A DNA stretch of 64,000 nt, from assembly GCF_042654365.1 (NCBI RefSeq), contig NZ_JBHSGG010000048.1:27725-91724 (forward strand). The letters are read 5' to 3'. Every line of letters starts with the position of its first letter. The stretch's first letter is position 1. Under the pieces are notes generated by a model, which made no database searches, was not told the origin of the DNA, and was given only the letters and a program-made list of their open reading frames with translations. Below, one piece after another: positions 42,248-53,448 of this stretch. The position numbers and the translations under genes were made by a program. The DNA is from Coralloluteibacterium thermophilum. GTDB taxonomy: Bacteria > Pseudomonadota > Gammaproteobacteria > Xanthomonadales > Xanthomonadaceae.

Positions 42248-43705
42248 ATGCACGACACCCTGCTGCTGTTCGGTGCCACCGGCGACCTCGCCGCACGCAT
42301 GCTGTTCCCGTCGCTGGCCCACCTGGTCCGCGACCGTCTGCTGCCCGAAAGTTTCCGCGTGGTCGCGGTGGGGCGGCAGACGCACGACGCCGACAGCTTC
42401 CGCGAGTGGCTGGGCGAGCGCGTCCAGGCGCTGAGCGGGGAGGTGCCGACCAGCCGCGAGTGGCGCGAGCTGTTCGAGCGGATCGAGTACGTCGCGGCCG
42501 ACCTCGCGGATCCGGCCTCGATCCCCGCCGCCCTCGGCCATCTGCGCGAGCAGCGCTGCGTCAGCTACCTGGCGACGCCGCCGGCCCTGTTCGTGCCGAT
42601 CACCGAGGGGCTCAAGGCCGCCGGCCTGCTCGACCCGCCGTCACGCTTGGTGCTGGAGAAGCCGCTCGGGCGCGACCTGGCCTCGGCGCGCGAGATCAAC
42701 GCCGCCATCCGCACCTGCGCCAGCGAGGAACAGGTCTTCCGCATCGACCACTACCTCGGCAAGGCCGCGGTGCAGAACCTCGTGGCGCTGCGTTTCGGCA
42801 ATGCGCTGTTCGAGGCGGTGTGGAGCCGGCGCTGGATCGAGTCGGTCGACATCCTGATCGCCGAGACCACCGGCGTGGACGGTCGCGACGGCTACTACGC
42901 CAAGTCCGGCGCGCTGCGCGACATGGTGCAGAACCACATCCTGCAGCTGCTCTGCCTGATCGCGATGGACCCGCCGAACTCGCTGGACGCCGACGCCGTC
43001 CGCGACGAGAAGCTCAAGGTGCTGCGCGCCCTGCGCCCGATGCGCGCCGCCGACGCCGCCTGCGACGTGGTGCGCGGGCGCTACACCGACGGCGTGGTCG
43101 ACGGGCGCGCCGTCTCCGGCTACACCCCGCCTGAGGGGACCGATCCCGAGACCTTCGTGGCCGTGCGCGCCTGGATCGACAACTGGCGCTGGGCGGGCGT
43201 GCCGTTCCGGCTGGTCACCGGCAAGCGCCTGCCGCAGCGCATGACCCAGGTGGTCGTGACCTTCAAGCCGGTTTCGCACTGGCTGTTCGAGAATCCCACC
43301 CGCGATCGCGCCACGCCCAACAGGCTGGTGCTGCGCCTGCAGCCGGAGGAGAGCGTGGAGCTCGGCATCATGAACAGCCTGGCCGGTCCCGAGTGGGGCG
43401 GCCTGGAACTCAAGGCGCTGCCGCTCGACCTGACCGTGCACCGCGACACGCCCCGCCGCATCGCCTACGAGCGCCTGCTGCTCGACGCGCTCATCGGCAA
43501 CCCGGCGCTGTTCGTGCGCAGCGACGAGGTCGAGGCCGCGTGGGTGTTCGCCGACAGCGTCATCGCCGCGTGGGAGCAGGGCGATTCGCCGGTCCGGCCG
43601 TATCCGGCGGGCTCGTGGGGCCCGGCCGAGGCCGCCGACTTCCTTCCCGACCCGCTGACCGATCCCCGCCGCGAGGCGCGCAACGGCGCCCGGAGCCCCG
43701 CGTGA
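42248..43705 (+). CDS. zwf: glucose-6-phosphate 1-dehydrogenase
   Basis: A 485-residue enzyme oxidising glucose-6-phosphate to 6-phosphogluconolactone with NAD(P). The nucleotide loop is LLFGATGDLAARMLFP and the substrate site is FRIDHYLGKAAVQNL, carrying the catalytic His pair region. ATG 42248 gives the family N-terminus; the frame is open 77 codons further, through the operator region. It is the first gene of zwf-glk-pgl-edd-eda, and its TGA overlaps the glk GTG by four bases. Confidence 0.97.
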   Translation: MHDTLLLFGATGDLAARMLFPSLAHLVRDRLLPESFRVVAVGRQTHDADSFREWLGERVQALSGEVPTSREWRELFERIEYVAADLADPASIPAALGHLREQRCVSYLATPPALFVPITEGLKAAGLLDPPSRLVLEKPLGRDLASAREINAAIRTCASEEQVFRIDHYLGKAAVQNLVALRFGNALFEAVWSRRWIESVDILIAETTGVDGRDGYYAKSGALRDMVQNHILQLLCLIAMDPPNSLDADAVRDEKLKVLRALRPMRAADAACDVVRGRYTDGVVDGRAVSGYTPPEGTDPETFVAVRAWIDNWRWAGVPFRLVTGKRLPQRMTQVVVTFKPVSHWLFENPTRDRATPNRLVLRLQPEESVELGIMNSLAGPEWGGLELKALPLDLTVHRDTPRRIAYERLLLDALIGNPALFVRSDEVEAAWVFADSVIAAWEQGDSPVRPYPAGSWGPAEAADFLPDPLTDPRREARNGARSPA

Positions 43706-44679
43706 GCGAGGTGCTCGTCGCCGACATCGGCGGAACCAATGCGCGCTTCGCCCTCGCCGGCGGCGCGGTGGACGTGCCGCGCCTGGAGGAGAGCACGCGC
43801 GTGCTCGCCACGGCCGACTTCCCGAGCCTGGAGGACGCCGCGCGCCACTATCTCGACGAGGTGGGCGTGCGTCCCGCGCGCGCCGTGTTCGCCATCGCCG
43901 GGCCGGTCATCGACGACCGCATCCGCATGACGAACTGCCCGTGGGTCATGTCGCTGACGGACACGCGGCGCGCGCTGGCGCTGGATCGGCTGCGCACGGT
44001 CAACGACTTCCACGCCATGGCGCGCAGCGTGCCGCTGCTGCGGGCGGGCGATCTCGAGGTGCTCGGCGCGCCGCCCGCGCCCGAGTGGGGCGCCGCCCCG
44101 CTGCCCGACCGCATGTGCGCGGTGATGGGGCCGGGCACCGGGCTCGGCGTCGCCGGGCTGGTGGTCCGCCACGGCCGCGCGCACGCACTGGAGACCGAGG
44201 GCGGCCACGTCGGCTTCGCCCCGGTGGACGCGCTGGAGATCGAGGTGCTGAGGCGCCTGATGGCGCGCTTCGGCCGCGTCTCCACCGAGCGCATCGTCTG
44301 CGGCAGCGGCCTGGTCGCCCTGCACCGGGCGCTCGACGAGATCGAGGGCCGGCCGGCCGAGGACCTCGAACCGCGCGACGTCACCGCACGCGCCGCGGGC
44401 GGCGACGCCGCGGCGGTGCGCACGGTCGAGACCTTCTGCGGCATCTTCGGCAGCGTGGCCGGCGACGCGGCGCTGATGCTCGGTGCCTTCGGCGGCGTCT
44501 ACCTGCCGGGCGGGCTGGTCCCGCACCTGCTGCCGTGGCTGCGCGAGGGCCGCTTCCGCGCGCGTTTCGCCGCCAAGGGCCGCTTCGCCGAGGTGCTGGA
44601 GCGCACGCCGACGGTGGCCGTCCTGCATCCGCAGCCGGGCCTGCTCGGCCTGGCCGCCATCGCCGCCGACGCCGCCTGA
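43702..44679 (+). CDS. glk: glucokinase
   Basis: A 325-residue glucokinase of the E. coli Glk (ROK-distinct) family. The ATP motif is VADIGGTNARFALAGG, the second phosphate motif is MGPGTGLGVAGLVV, and the sugar site is ETEGGHVGFAPVD. GTG 43702 overlaps the zwf stop. It supplies glucose-6-phosphate to Zwf, so the first three gene products act in sequence on glucose. The stop is 22 bases from pgl. Confidence 0.95.
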   Translation: MSEVLVADIGGTNARFALAGGAVDVPRLEESTRVLATADFPSLEDAARHYLDEVGVRPARAVFAIAGPVIDDRIRMTNCPWVMSLTDTRRALALDRLRTVNDFHAMARSVPLLRAGDLEVLGAPPAPEWGAAPLPDRMCAVMGPGTGLGVAGLVVRHGRAHALETEGGHVGFAPVDALEIEVLRRLMARFGRVSTERIVCGSGLVALHRALDEIEGRPAEDLEPRDVTARAAGGDAAAVRTVETFCGIFGSVAGDAALMLGAFGGVYLPGGLVPHLLPWLREGRFRARFAAKGRFAEVLERTPTVAVLHPQPGLLGLAAIAADAA

Positions 44680-44701
44680 TCCCCCCGCACGAGGTCACCG
44701 C

Positions 44702-45439
44702 ATGCCCTTCGCCGTTTCTCCCACCGACGCCGACCTGCGCTGGATCGAGCTTGCCGGCGAGGCCGACTGGGCCGATGCCGCCGCGGCCGACATCGCCGCC
44801 CACCTGCGCGGCGCCATCGCCGCCGGCGGCGAGGTGCGCCTGCTGCTCTCCGGCGGCGGGACGCCCGCGCCGGTCTACCGTGCGCTGGCGCGCCTGCCGC
44901 TGGACTGGGCGCGCGTGCGCGTCGGCCTGGTGGACGAGCGCGCGAGCGACGATCCCGCCGCGAGCAACGCCCTGCTGCTGCGCGACACGCTGCTGACCGG
45001 CCACGCCGCCGCGGCGACGCTGGAGCCCCTGCATCCCGTCCCCGGCGAGCCGGCGCCGGAGGGCGGGGCGGATGCGCTCGTGGCCGCGGCGAACGCGCGC
45101 CACGGGGCGCTGTCGCTGGTGTGCGTGTTCGGCATGGGCGACGACGGACACACCGCGTCGCTGTTCCCGGGCGACCCGCGGCTGCCGGAAGTCCTGGACG
45201 CCGCGGAGGCCTTCGTCCCGGTGGACGCCAGCGCCATTCCCGGCGCGCGCGGCTGGCCGCGGCGGGTCACGCTGACCCCGGCCGGCTGGGACGCGGCGGC
45301 CGCACGGGTCCTGCTGCTGCGCGGCGAGCACAAGCGCGCGCTCTTCGGCCGCGCCTTGGAGTCCGGCGATGTGGCCGCACTTCCCGTACGTGCCCTGTTC
45401 GCGGGGCAGGCGCCGCTGACGGTGTACTGGTGCCCCTGA
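44702..45439 (+). CDS. pgl: 6-phosphogluconolactonase
   Basis: A 245-residue DevB-type lactonase that hydrolyses 6-phosphogluconolactone to 6-phosphogluconate. Family motifs: LLLSGGGTPAPVYRAL, VGLVDERASDDPAASN, CVFGMGDDGHTASLFPGDP (catalytic region) and RVTLTPAGWDAAA. ATG 44702 is preceded by GAGGTCACCGC. It lies between glk and edd as expected for its step. Confidence 0.96.
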   Translation: MPFAVSPTDADLRWIELAGEADWADAAAADIAAHLRGAIAAGGEVRLLLSGGGTPAPVYRALARLPLDWARVRVGLVDERASDDPAASNALLLRDTLLTGHAAAATLEPLHPVPGEPAPEGGADALVAAANARHGALSLVCVFGMGDDGHTASLFPGDPRLPEVLDAAEAFVPVDASAIPGARGWPRRVTLTPAGWDAAAARVLLLRGEHKRALFGRALESGDVAALPVRALFAGQAPLTVYWCP

Positions 45440-45560
45440 GCCCCGCGCGTCGCTGCATTCCGGACGCGACGGCGCCGTCGTTGTCCCCCGGTGTCATTTC
45501 GCCGGTATCCTGTCCCCCACGGTCGCCCGCGCGCCGCCCAGCCTCCAGCCAGACCCAGCC

Positions 45561-47474
<1,914 letters not shown>

Positions 47475-47514
47475 CGCCGCCGATGCCGGCCGCGGCACCC
47501 TACCAGGGCAGACC

Positions 47515-48186
47515 ATGACCGATCTCTCCACGCTCGCCGCCCGCCAGTCCGAAGCCCGCGCGCTGATGCAGCGCGCCGGCGTGCTGCCGGTGGTCACCGT
47601 GGCCTCGGCGGAGCAGGGCGTGGCCATTGCGCGCGCGCTGCTCGCCGGCGGCCTGCCGGCCATCGAGGTGACCCTGCGCTCGCCCGCGGCGCTGGACGCC
47701 ATCGTCGCCATCCGCCAGGCCGTGCCCGAGGCCGAGGTCGGTGCCGGCACCGTGCTCGATGCCGCCCAACTGCGCCAGGCGCTGGACGCCGGCGCCGGCT
47801 TCATCGTCTCGCCGGGCACGCCGGCCGACGTCGCCGACGCCTTCGCGGAGGCGCCGGTGCCGGTGATTCCCGGCGCCGCCACGCCGACCGAACTGATCGC
47901 GCTCTACAACCGAGGCTTCCGCGTCGCCAAGCTGTTCCCGGCCTCCTCGGTCGGCGGCGTGGGCCTGCTGAAGTCCCTGCAGGGCCCGCTGCCCGGCATC
48001 CGCATCTGCCCGACCGGCGGCATCGGCGAGGCCAATGCCGCGGAATACCTCGCGCTTTCCAACGTCGGCTGCATCGGCGGCTCGTGGATGCTGAAGCAGG
48101 CGTGGATCGACGCCGGCGACTTCGAGGCCGTGACCGCTGCCGCGCGCCGCGCGCGCGAGATCGTGGAGCGCGCGCGCGCGGGCTGA
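47515..48186 (+). CDS. eda: 2-keto-3-deoxy-6-phosphogluconate aldolase
   Basis: A 223-residue class I aldolase splitting KDPG into pyruvate and glyceraldehyde-3-phosphate. The Schiff-base lysine is in FRVAKLFPASSVGG, the catalytic Glu in GLPAIEVTLRSP, and the phosphate site in CPTGGIGEANAAEYLA. ATG 47515 lies 40 bases after edd. It completes the pathway encoded by this operon. Confidence 0.97.
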   Translation: MTDLSTLAARQSEARALMQRAGVLPVVTVASAEQGVAIARALLAGGLPAIEVTLRSPAALDAIVAIRQAVPEAEVGAGTVLDAAQLRQALDAGAGFIVSPGTPADVADAFAEAPVPVIPGAATPTELIALYNRGFRVAKLFPASSVGGVGLLKSLQGPLPGIRICPTGGIGEANAAEYLALSNVGCIGGSWMLKQAWIDAGDFEAVTAAARRAREIVERARAG

Positions 48187-48213
48187 GCCCGCGCGCCGGG
48201 CAGGGAGGCCACC

Positions 48214-48849
48214 GTGCAGGAAGAAGCGGCCGCCGCGGTGCGCGGCGACCTCGCGCTGTTCGATTTCGACGGCACGATCACCACGCGCGAGACGCTGCCG
48301 GATTTCCTCCGGCTGGCCGTGCCGCCGCGCCGGCTGGCGATCGGCAAGGTCGTGCTCGCGCCGCTGGTTGTCGGCTACCGGATCGGTCTGGTCCCGGGCA
48401 CCCTGGTGCGTTCGGTGCTGGTGCGCGTCGGCTTCGCCGGCGTGCCGGCCGCGGCGACGGCCGCCCATGGCGCGGACTTCGCCGCGCGGGTGCTGCCCGG
48501 CCTGCTGCGCCCCGAGGCCATGGCGCGCATCGCCTGGCACAAGGCGCGCGGCGACACCGTGGCCGTGGTGTCCGGCGGCTTCGACGTCTACCTGAAGCAC
48601 TGGTGCGACGCGCACGGCCTCGCCCTGCTGTGTTCCTCGCTTGAGGAGGCGGACGGCCGCCTCACCGGCCGCTACCGCGGTGCGCAGTGCGTGCGGCGCG
48701 AGAAGGTCCGGCGGGTCCTGGCCGAATACGACTTGTCCGCCTATGCCCGCGTCTACGCCTACGGCGACACCCGGGAAGACCTCGACCTGCTGGGTCTCGC
48801 GCACGAGGCCACGTACCGGTGGGCCCGCTGGCAGCGGCCCGGTGCGTGA
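48214..48849 (+). CDS. HAD-IB family phosphatase (PSPase-like)
   Basis: A 211-residue HAD-superfamily IB hydrolase. Motif I is ALFDFDGTITTRETL (nucleophile Asp and acid Asp), motif II is AVVSGGFDVYLKHW, and the metal motif is YAYGDTREDLDLLGLAHEAT. The start is GTG 48214 with GGGAGG eight bases upstream. Relatives act on phosphoserine or similar phosphoesters. It follows eda by 27 bases, and a role in recycling a sugar-phosphate by-product is possible but not shown. The 3' side is a 915-bp repeat region. Confidence 0.85.
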   Translation: MQEEAAAAVRGDLALFDFDGTITTRETLPDFLRLAVPPRRLAIGKVVLAPLVVGYRIGLVPGTLVRSVLVRVGFAGVPAAATAAHGADFAARVLPGLLRPEAMARIAWHKARGDTVAVVSGGFDVYLKHWCDAHGLALLCSSLEEADGRLTGRYRGAQCVRREKVRRVLAEYDLSAYARVYAYGDTREDLDLLGLAHEATYRWARWQRPGA

Positions 48850-49764
48850 GAAGGGGTGGCAGCACATGCTCGCCCTTCACTGCTCCGTACCCACTCCTCA
48901 AGCAGCGCTTCGCGCCTCACCCCCATCCCGGCCTTCCCCGCAGGCGGGGGAAGGAGCTTTTGCGGCGAGAAGTGCGTGGAGAGGAGTGAGAAACGAGAGG
49001 AGGCGTAGCATTGGCCCTCGTTCCTCACTCCTCTCCCACTCACTCCTCAAGCCCACCCGCCCCCTCCCCCGCGGACAGCGGGGGAGGGTTGGGGAGGGGG
49101 CGCTCTTCGGCGGGAAGGGGAGATGAGGCGCGGGCAACGCGAAGACGCGGGCGGCCACGCGCGTTCCTCCACGCCACAAATGCCTCAAGCAGCGCTTCGC
49201 GCGTCACCCCCATCCCGACCTTCCCCCGCAGGCGGGGGAAGGAGCTTTTGCGGCGAGAAGTGCGTGGGGAGGAGTGAGAAACGAGAGGAGGCGTAGGCAC
49301 TGGCCCTCGTTCCTCACTCCTCCCCCACTCACTCCTCAAGCCCCACCCGCTCCCTCCCCCGCGGACAGCGGGGGAGGGTTGGGGAGGGGCGCTTTGCCGC
49401 AGGAGCGAGATCATGAGGAGCGACAAACGAGTACCGAGGGCCCCTCTCTACTCACCCTCAAGCAGCGCGCTGCGCGCTCACCCCCATCCCAGCCTTCCCC
49501 CGCAGGCGGGGGAAGGAGTCGGTCGCGTGGGCGTGGAGGTTTCCACGCCAGTGGCGCATTCGAATCTTCCCGCCGAAGCGCGATCCCGCTCCCTCCCCCG
49601 CGGACAGCGGGGGAGGGTTGGGGAGGGGGCGCTTTCCAGCGAGAAGCGAGACATGAGAACTGAGAAACGAGAACTGAGCAGTCGCTCTTCCCTCTCGTTT
49701 CTCACTTCTCTCCACGCACTCCTCCACCCTCACTCCTCCACCCACTCACTCCTCCAATCCGCGC
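48850..49764. repeat. 915-bp gene-free region built of three composite hairpin repeats
   Basis: Three related units start with CCTCAAGCAGCGC and end in GGGGCGCT-like sequence: 48896-49104, 49183-49393 and 49456-49633. Each holds hairpin A (CCTTCCCCCGCAGGCGGGGG type: 48932-48954, 49219-49242, 49493-49516) and hairpin B (CCCTCCCCCGC, GGACA loop, GCGGGGGAGGG: 49062-49088, 49352-49378, 49591-49617). Units 1 and 2 also share a purine/pyrimidine palindrome (GAGTGAGAAACGAGAGGAGG ... CCTCGTTCCTCACTCCTC). In unit 3 that middle part is replaced, and a palindrome of the same type lies after it (49645-49760). No coding sequence is supported. Frames here are low-complexity. Confidence 0.85.
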
Positions 49765-51318
49765 CTACAACTGCGACTCCACCGGCAGCCAGCCGACCGC
49801 GCGCGCGCCGATGCGGCGCCAGATGCCGGCCTCGGGCTCGCGGTCGAGGATGGTGGGCGGATCCTCGCGGCCGTCCTCCCAGCGCAGCTTGCCGTCCGCG
49901 AGGAACAGCCGGTAGCTGCTGCCGGCCGCGGCCTTCTCGTCGAAGGTGCGCAGCAGTTCCGCGGTGAGCGCGGGGCTGCGGAACAGCACGCCCATCTCGG
50001 TGTTGAGGTTGATCGAGCGGGGGTCGAAGTTCAGCGAACCGACGAAACCGGTCTCGCCGTCGACCATGAAGGCCTTGGTGTGCAGGCTCGCGCCGCTGGA
50101 CCCGAACAGGCTGCCGCCGGGGGTGCCGAAGGGCATCAGCTCGTACAGGACCACGCCGGCCTCGAGCAGCGGCCTGCGGGCGTGGGCGTAGCCGCCGTGG
50201 ACGGCGAACACGTCGGTGGCGGCGAGGGAATTGGTGAGCACGGCGACCTCGACGCCGCGCGCGCGGGTGGCGGCGAGCCACTCGATCCCGGCATCGCCCG
50301 GCACGAAGTAGGGCGAGATGAGCTTGAGCTCGCGCCGCGCCGCGCCCAGGGCCGGCGCCAGCGCATCGACCAGCCATTGTTCGGTTCCGCGGTCGCCGGT
50401 CTTGTCCGGCGGGTCGGAATGGATGGCGGCCTCGCGGCTCCAGTGCAGCGGGCGCGTGCGGAACAGCTGCAGGCGTGCGTCGTGGGTGCGCTGCAGGTGC
50501 TCGACGTAGGGCTGCGCGGTGCCGGTGCGGGCCACCGATTCCAGGCGCGCGCGCAGGATCTCCAGATGCAGGGTGGTGCGGGTGCTGAGCGCCTCGATCG
50601 GCAGGGCCGCATCGCTGTTCCAGAACGCGTCGAAGATGGTCTCCGCCTGCGCCACCGCCGGGCCGATCGCGGCGAGATCGGCATCGAGGAAGTTCATCTG
50701 CATCGCCGCGTCGAAGTACTCGTCGCCGACGTTGCGGCCGCCGACGATGGCGATGCGGCCGTCGGCGATCCACGCCTTGTTGTGCATGCGCCGGTTGAGG
50801 CTCCAGCCGCGGGTCAGCAGCTCGAACGCGCGGCCGATCGAGCCCTGTCGCGCCCAGCTCGGATTGAACATGCGCACCTCGATGTTCGGGTGCTCGCTCA
50901 GCGCCTTGGTGGCGGCGTCCGCGCCGTGGGCGTTGATGTCGTCCAGCAGCAGGCGCACGCGCACGCCGCGGTCGGCCGCGGCCAGCACTTCGCCCATCAG
51001 CAGGCGGCCGGAGAGGTCGTCGTGCCACAGGTAGTACTGCAGGTCCAGGCTGCGCCCGGCGCCGCGGGCGGTGGCGGCGCGGATGGCGAAGGCATCCACG
51101 TTGTCGCCGATGAGGGTCAGCCCGGTCTGCTGCGGGTGGGCCGAGGTCAGCGGCTCGATGGCGCGGTCCAGCCGGGTGGCGGCCGGTTCCACCGGAAGGG
51201 CGTAGGCGGGCTCGCCGCGCGCGCGCTCGGCGAAGCGTCCGTAGGCGTAGAGCGACAGCAGCGACGCGAGGCCGAAGACGACGATGCAGATCGCGATGAC
51301 TCTGATGCACTTGCGCAT
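49765..51318 (-). CDS. phospholipase D/cardiolipin-synthase-like protein
   Basis: A 517-residue PLD-superfamily protein with one N-terminal membrane anchor (about residues 5-25). It has two HKD motifs: RMHNKAWIADGRIAIVGGRN and LHTKAFMVDGETGFVGSLNF. DLQYYLWHDDLSGRLLM is typical of ClsC-like phosphatidyltransferases. It probably makes cardiolipin or another phosphatidyl-alcohol at the inner membrane, or acts as a phospholipase. The stop lies at the edge of the composite repeat region. Confidence 0.9.
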   Translation of the reverse strand: MRKCIRVIAICIVVFGLASLLSLYAYGRFAERARGEPAYALPVEPAATRLDRAIEPLTSAHPQQTGLTLIGDNVDAFAIRAATARGAGRSLDLQYYLWHDDLSGRLLMGEVLAAADRGVRVRLLLDDINAHGADAATKALSEHPNIEVRMFNPSWARQGSIGRAFELLTRGWSLNRRMHNKAWIADGRIAIVGGRNVGDEYFDAAMQMNFLDADLAAIGPAVAQAETIFDAFWNSDAALPIEALSTRTTLHLEILRARLESVARTGTAQPYVEHLQRTHDARLQLFRTRPLHWSREAAIHSDPPDKTGDRGTEQWLVDALAPALGAARRELKLISPYFVPGDAGIEWLAATRARGVEVAVLTNSLAATDVFAVHGGYAHARRPLLEAGVVLYELMPFGTPGGSLFGSSGASLHTKAFMVDGETGFVGSLNFDPRSINLNTEMGVLFRSPALTAELLRTFDEKAAAGSSYRLFLADGKLRWEDGREDPPTILDREPEAGIWRRIGARAVGWLPVESQL

Positions 51319-51348
51319 GCGGCGCGGCGGCTCCGGAACGACCCCGAC

Positions 51349-51861
51349 CTACATAGCACGGCCCAGGCGCGCGCCGGGTCGAGCGCCCTGCGACGAGAGC
51401 AGGCGATGGTGTTCGAGGAGGGCGGCCAGCTCCTCCGCCGGAAGCCCGTAGGTGTCGGGAAGCGCCGCCTGGAAGCCGCTGAGGCTGGAGGCGACCGCGC
51501 GGCGTCGTCGACCCGCCCCGTAGCCCGGGCGGTAGTCCCATCCCACCATCGTCCCGAACGGGATCCGCGCGAGGCCGAAGCCCTCGACCTCGGCCCAGTA
51601 CACGCGTCGGCGGCGGAACAGCGAGCACAGCACGAAGCCGTCGGCGTCGAGTTCGAGATAGGCGCCGTTCGGCAGCAGCACGACCAGCGCCGCCAGCGCG
51701 CCGATGCCGAACACGACGGCCACCAGCCAGCCGGTGGCCTCGCCGCTCCCGATCATCCAGGCGCCCACCGCGACGAAGCCCACGCACAGCAGGAATACGC
51801 CGAACCAGGACAGGCGGCGCGGATGCAGGCGGCGGGGCAGGGGCGGGAGGGTGTGGGGCAC
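51349..51861 (-). CDS. small membrane protein, PH-like (possibly STM3941 family)
   Basis: A 170-residue protein. Two hydrophobic segments near the N-terminus (WFGVFLLCVGFVAVGAWMIG and GWLVAVVFGIGALAALVVLL) are followed by NGAYLELDADGFVLCSLFRR and VYWAEVEGFGLARI. This is the pattern of membrane proteins with a PH-like cytoplasmic domain, including the STM3941 family. The C-terminus contains GLPAEELAALLEHHRL. The family placement is tentative and the function unknown. It precedes the PLD gene by 30 bases on the same strand, so the two may be co-expressed. Confidence 0.7.
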   Translation of the reverse strand: MPHTLPPLPRRLHPRRLSWFGVFLLCVGFVAVGAWMIGSGEATGWLVAVVFGIGALAALVVLLPNGAYLELDADGFVLCSLFRRRRVYWAEVEGFGLARIPFGTMVGWDYRPGYGAGRRRRAVASSLSGFQAALPDTYGLPAEELAALLEHHRLLSSQGARPGARLGRAM

Positions 51862-51932
51862 GCGGGCGCCGCTTCGGGAGGGGGCGTCATGCTACCTGCA
51901 GCGCCCGGCGCGGCACGCGGGGAGGCTGCACG

Positions 51933-52484
51933 TCAGCCGGAGCCGTCGGTCGCGAGTGCCGCGACGAGTCCCGCGACGGTCTCGGCCACGGGGCCGAGAG
52001 GCCGGACGCGGATGGCGCCTTCGTCCTCGCCCGGGGGTTCCAGCGTCGCGAGCTGATCGTCGAGCAGGGAACGCGCCATGAAGTGTCCGCGGCGGTGCGC
52101 CATGCGTTGCGCCAGGACATCGCGCGGCAGGTCGAGGTGCACGATCCGCATGCCGGGCGCCGCGGCCTGCAGGCGCTCCCGGTAGCGGCGCTTGAGCGCC
52201 GAGCAGGCCACGACCGCACCGTCGCCGCCGGCCCGCGCAGCCGCCAGCCACGCGCCGACGGCATCCAGCCAGGGCGCGCGGTCCGCGTCGGTCAGCGGCA
52301 CGCCGGCGGCGAGTTTCGCCCGGTTGCCGGGCGGATGCAGGTCGTCGGCGTCCTGGAAGCGGTAGCCGAGGCGGGCGGCAAGCGCGCTGCCGATGGTCGT
52401 CTTGCCGCTGCCGGAGACGCCCATTACCAGGATCGCGGGTGGATGCGCGTGGCCGCCGCCGGATCGTGGCAGGTCGTCCTGCAT
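51933..52484 (-). CDS. gntK: gluconokinase
   Basis: A 183-residue P-loop kinase making 6-phosphogluconate from gluconate. Walker A is VMGVSGSGKTTIGSALAARL. FQDADDLHPPGNRAKLAAG, VPLTDADRAPWLDAVG, VVACSALKRRYRERLQ and HRRGHFMARSLLDDQLATLE are all diagnostic of GntK. Its product enters the Entner-Doudoroff pathway at Edd, encoded 5-7 kb away. No gluconate permease is in the window. Confidence 0.96.
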   Translation of the reverse strand: MQDDLPRSGGGHAHPPAILVMGVSGSGKTTIGSALAARLGYRFQDADDLHPPGNRAKLAAGVPLTDADRAPWLDAVGAWLAAARAGGDGAVVACSALKRRYRERLQAAAPGMRIVHLDLPRDVLAQRMAHRRGHFMARSLLDDQLATLEPPGEDEGAIRVRPLGPVAETVAGLVAALATDGSG

Positions 52485-52562
52485 GGTGCTTCCGTGGATG
52501 GGCGCGCGCCGCGCCGGATGCGGAAGGGTGCCTCGTGCCCGGCTGCCGGGCGTGAACGCCGC

Positions 52563-53030
52563 TCAGCTCGGGAGCACGTCGCGCACCAGCATGTTGCTGT
52601 GGCGGCGGCGCGCCGGCGGCGCCTCCGCCCGGCACAGCTCGCGCCAGCGCGCGGGCGACAGCCGGTACCGCGCCTGGAAGGCGCGCTGGAACTGGCGCTC
52701 CGACGCGAAGCCCACCTCGTACAGCAGCCAGGTGATGCTGCAGTCCGGGTTGCTGCGCAGGTGGCGATGGGCGGCGGCCAGGCGCTGGTCGCGGATGAAG
52801 CGCGCGATGCCGCCGGCGGGCCGGAACATCCGGTACAGCGTCGGCCGCGAGACGCGGAAGACGCGCTGCAGCGTGCGCGCGTCGAGCGCCTCGTCGTCGA
52901 GGTGGCGCTCGATGTAGGCCAGGATGGCGGCGAACAGCGGGTCCCGGTGCGGTGTGGCGCCGGCGCCGCAGGCCGGAGACTGCCGCGGGCCGGAACCGGC
53001 CTGTGCTGCATGCGAAGTCGCGAGGTCCAT
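52563..53030 (-). CDS. AraC-type regulator consisting of the DNA-binding domain
   Basis: A 155-residue protein with two helix-turn-helix motifs of the AraC/XylS family: LDARTLQRVFRVSRPTLYRM and ITWLLYEVGFASERQFQRAF followed by YRLSPARWREL. The N-terminal 30 residues are low-complexity and there is no ligand-binding domain, unlike most family members of about 300 residues. It lies divergent from tssB with a 418-bp gap, so it could control the type VI operon, or gntK downstream of it. Both are inference. Confidence 0.85.
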   Translation of the reverse strand: MDLATSHAAQAGSGPRQSPACGAGATPHRDPLFAAILAYIERHLDDEALDARTLQRVFRVSRPTLYRMFRPAGGIARFIRDQRLAAAHRHLRSNPDCSITWLLYEVGFASERQFQRAFQARYRLSPARWRELCRAEAPPARRRHSNMLVRDVLPS

Positions 53031-53448
53031 GGTCTGCTCCCCTGGTGGCGGGCCGGCCCCTTGCCTCGGCCCTGACTACCCAAACCGTGGAAAGGCGCCG
53101 GAACCCATCACGCTGCCTGCACGTCGCCTCGCGGCCGGCCGTGCCGCCGCGTACCTGAGACGAAATGTCGGGTTCGCAGGAGGGCCGCTCCTAGACTCCC
53201 GGCGCATCGGCTGTCGAGTGTCTGGACAGCGCCCGCCTCCGCGGACCGGCTCGCCGGCCGGCGGAGGCGCCGGGGTAGAGACCGGGGATCGGGAGCGGCG
53301 GGGAATCCTGTGCGTGCGGTGGTGTTCCTCCGACGGCGTCTGCGTCGTGCGGAGGCGACCGCAGGCGCCTGTGCCCGCCGCCGTCCTTCCAGCGCGCCAC
53401 GTCCGGTGGCGGCCGTCCGCAGGCTCGCAGGTCCATCGGAGGCCACCC
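53031..53448. promoter_or_regulatory. 418-bp divergent region upstream of the type VI operon
   Basis: There is no gene here. It holds a hairpin at 53235-53268 (GCCTCCGC/GCGGAGGC with inner CCGG pairing) and several GGA triplets, including one in the tssB ribosome site (ATCGGAGG). A TAGACT hexamer near 53192 could be a -10 element, but no convincing -35 or sigma-54 site was found. If transcription starts near there, the tssB leader would be about 250 bases long, enough for RNA-level control. Confidence 0.4.
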
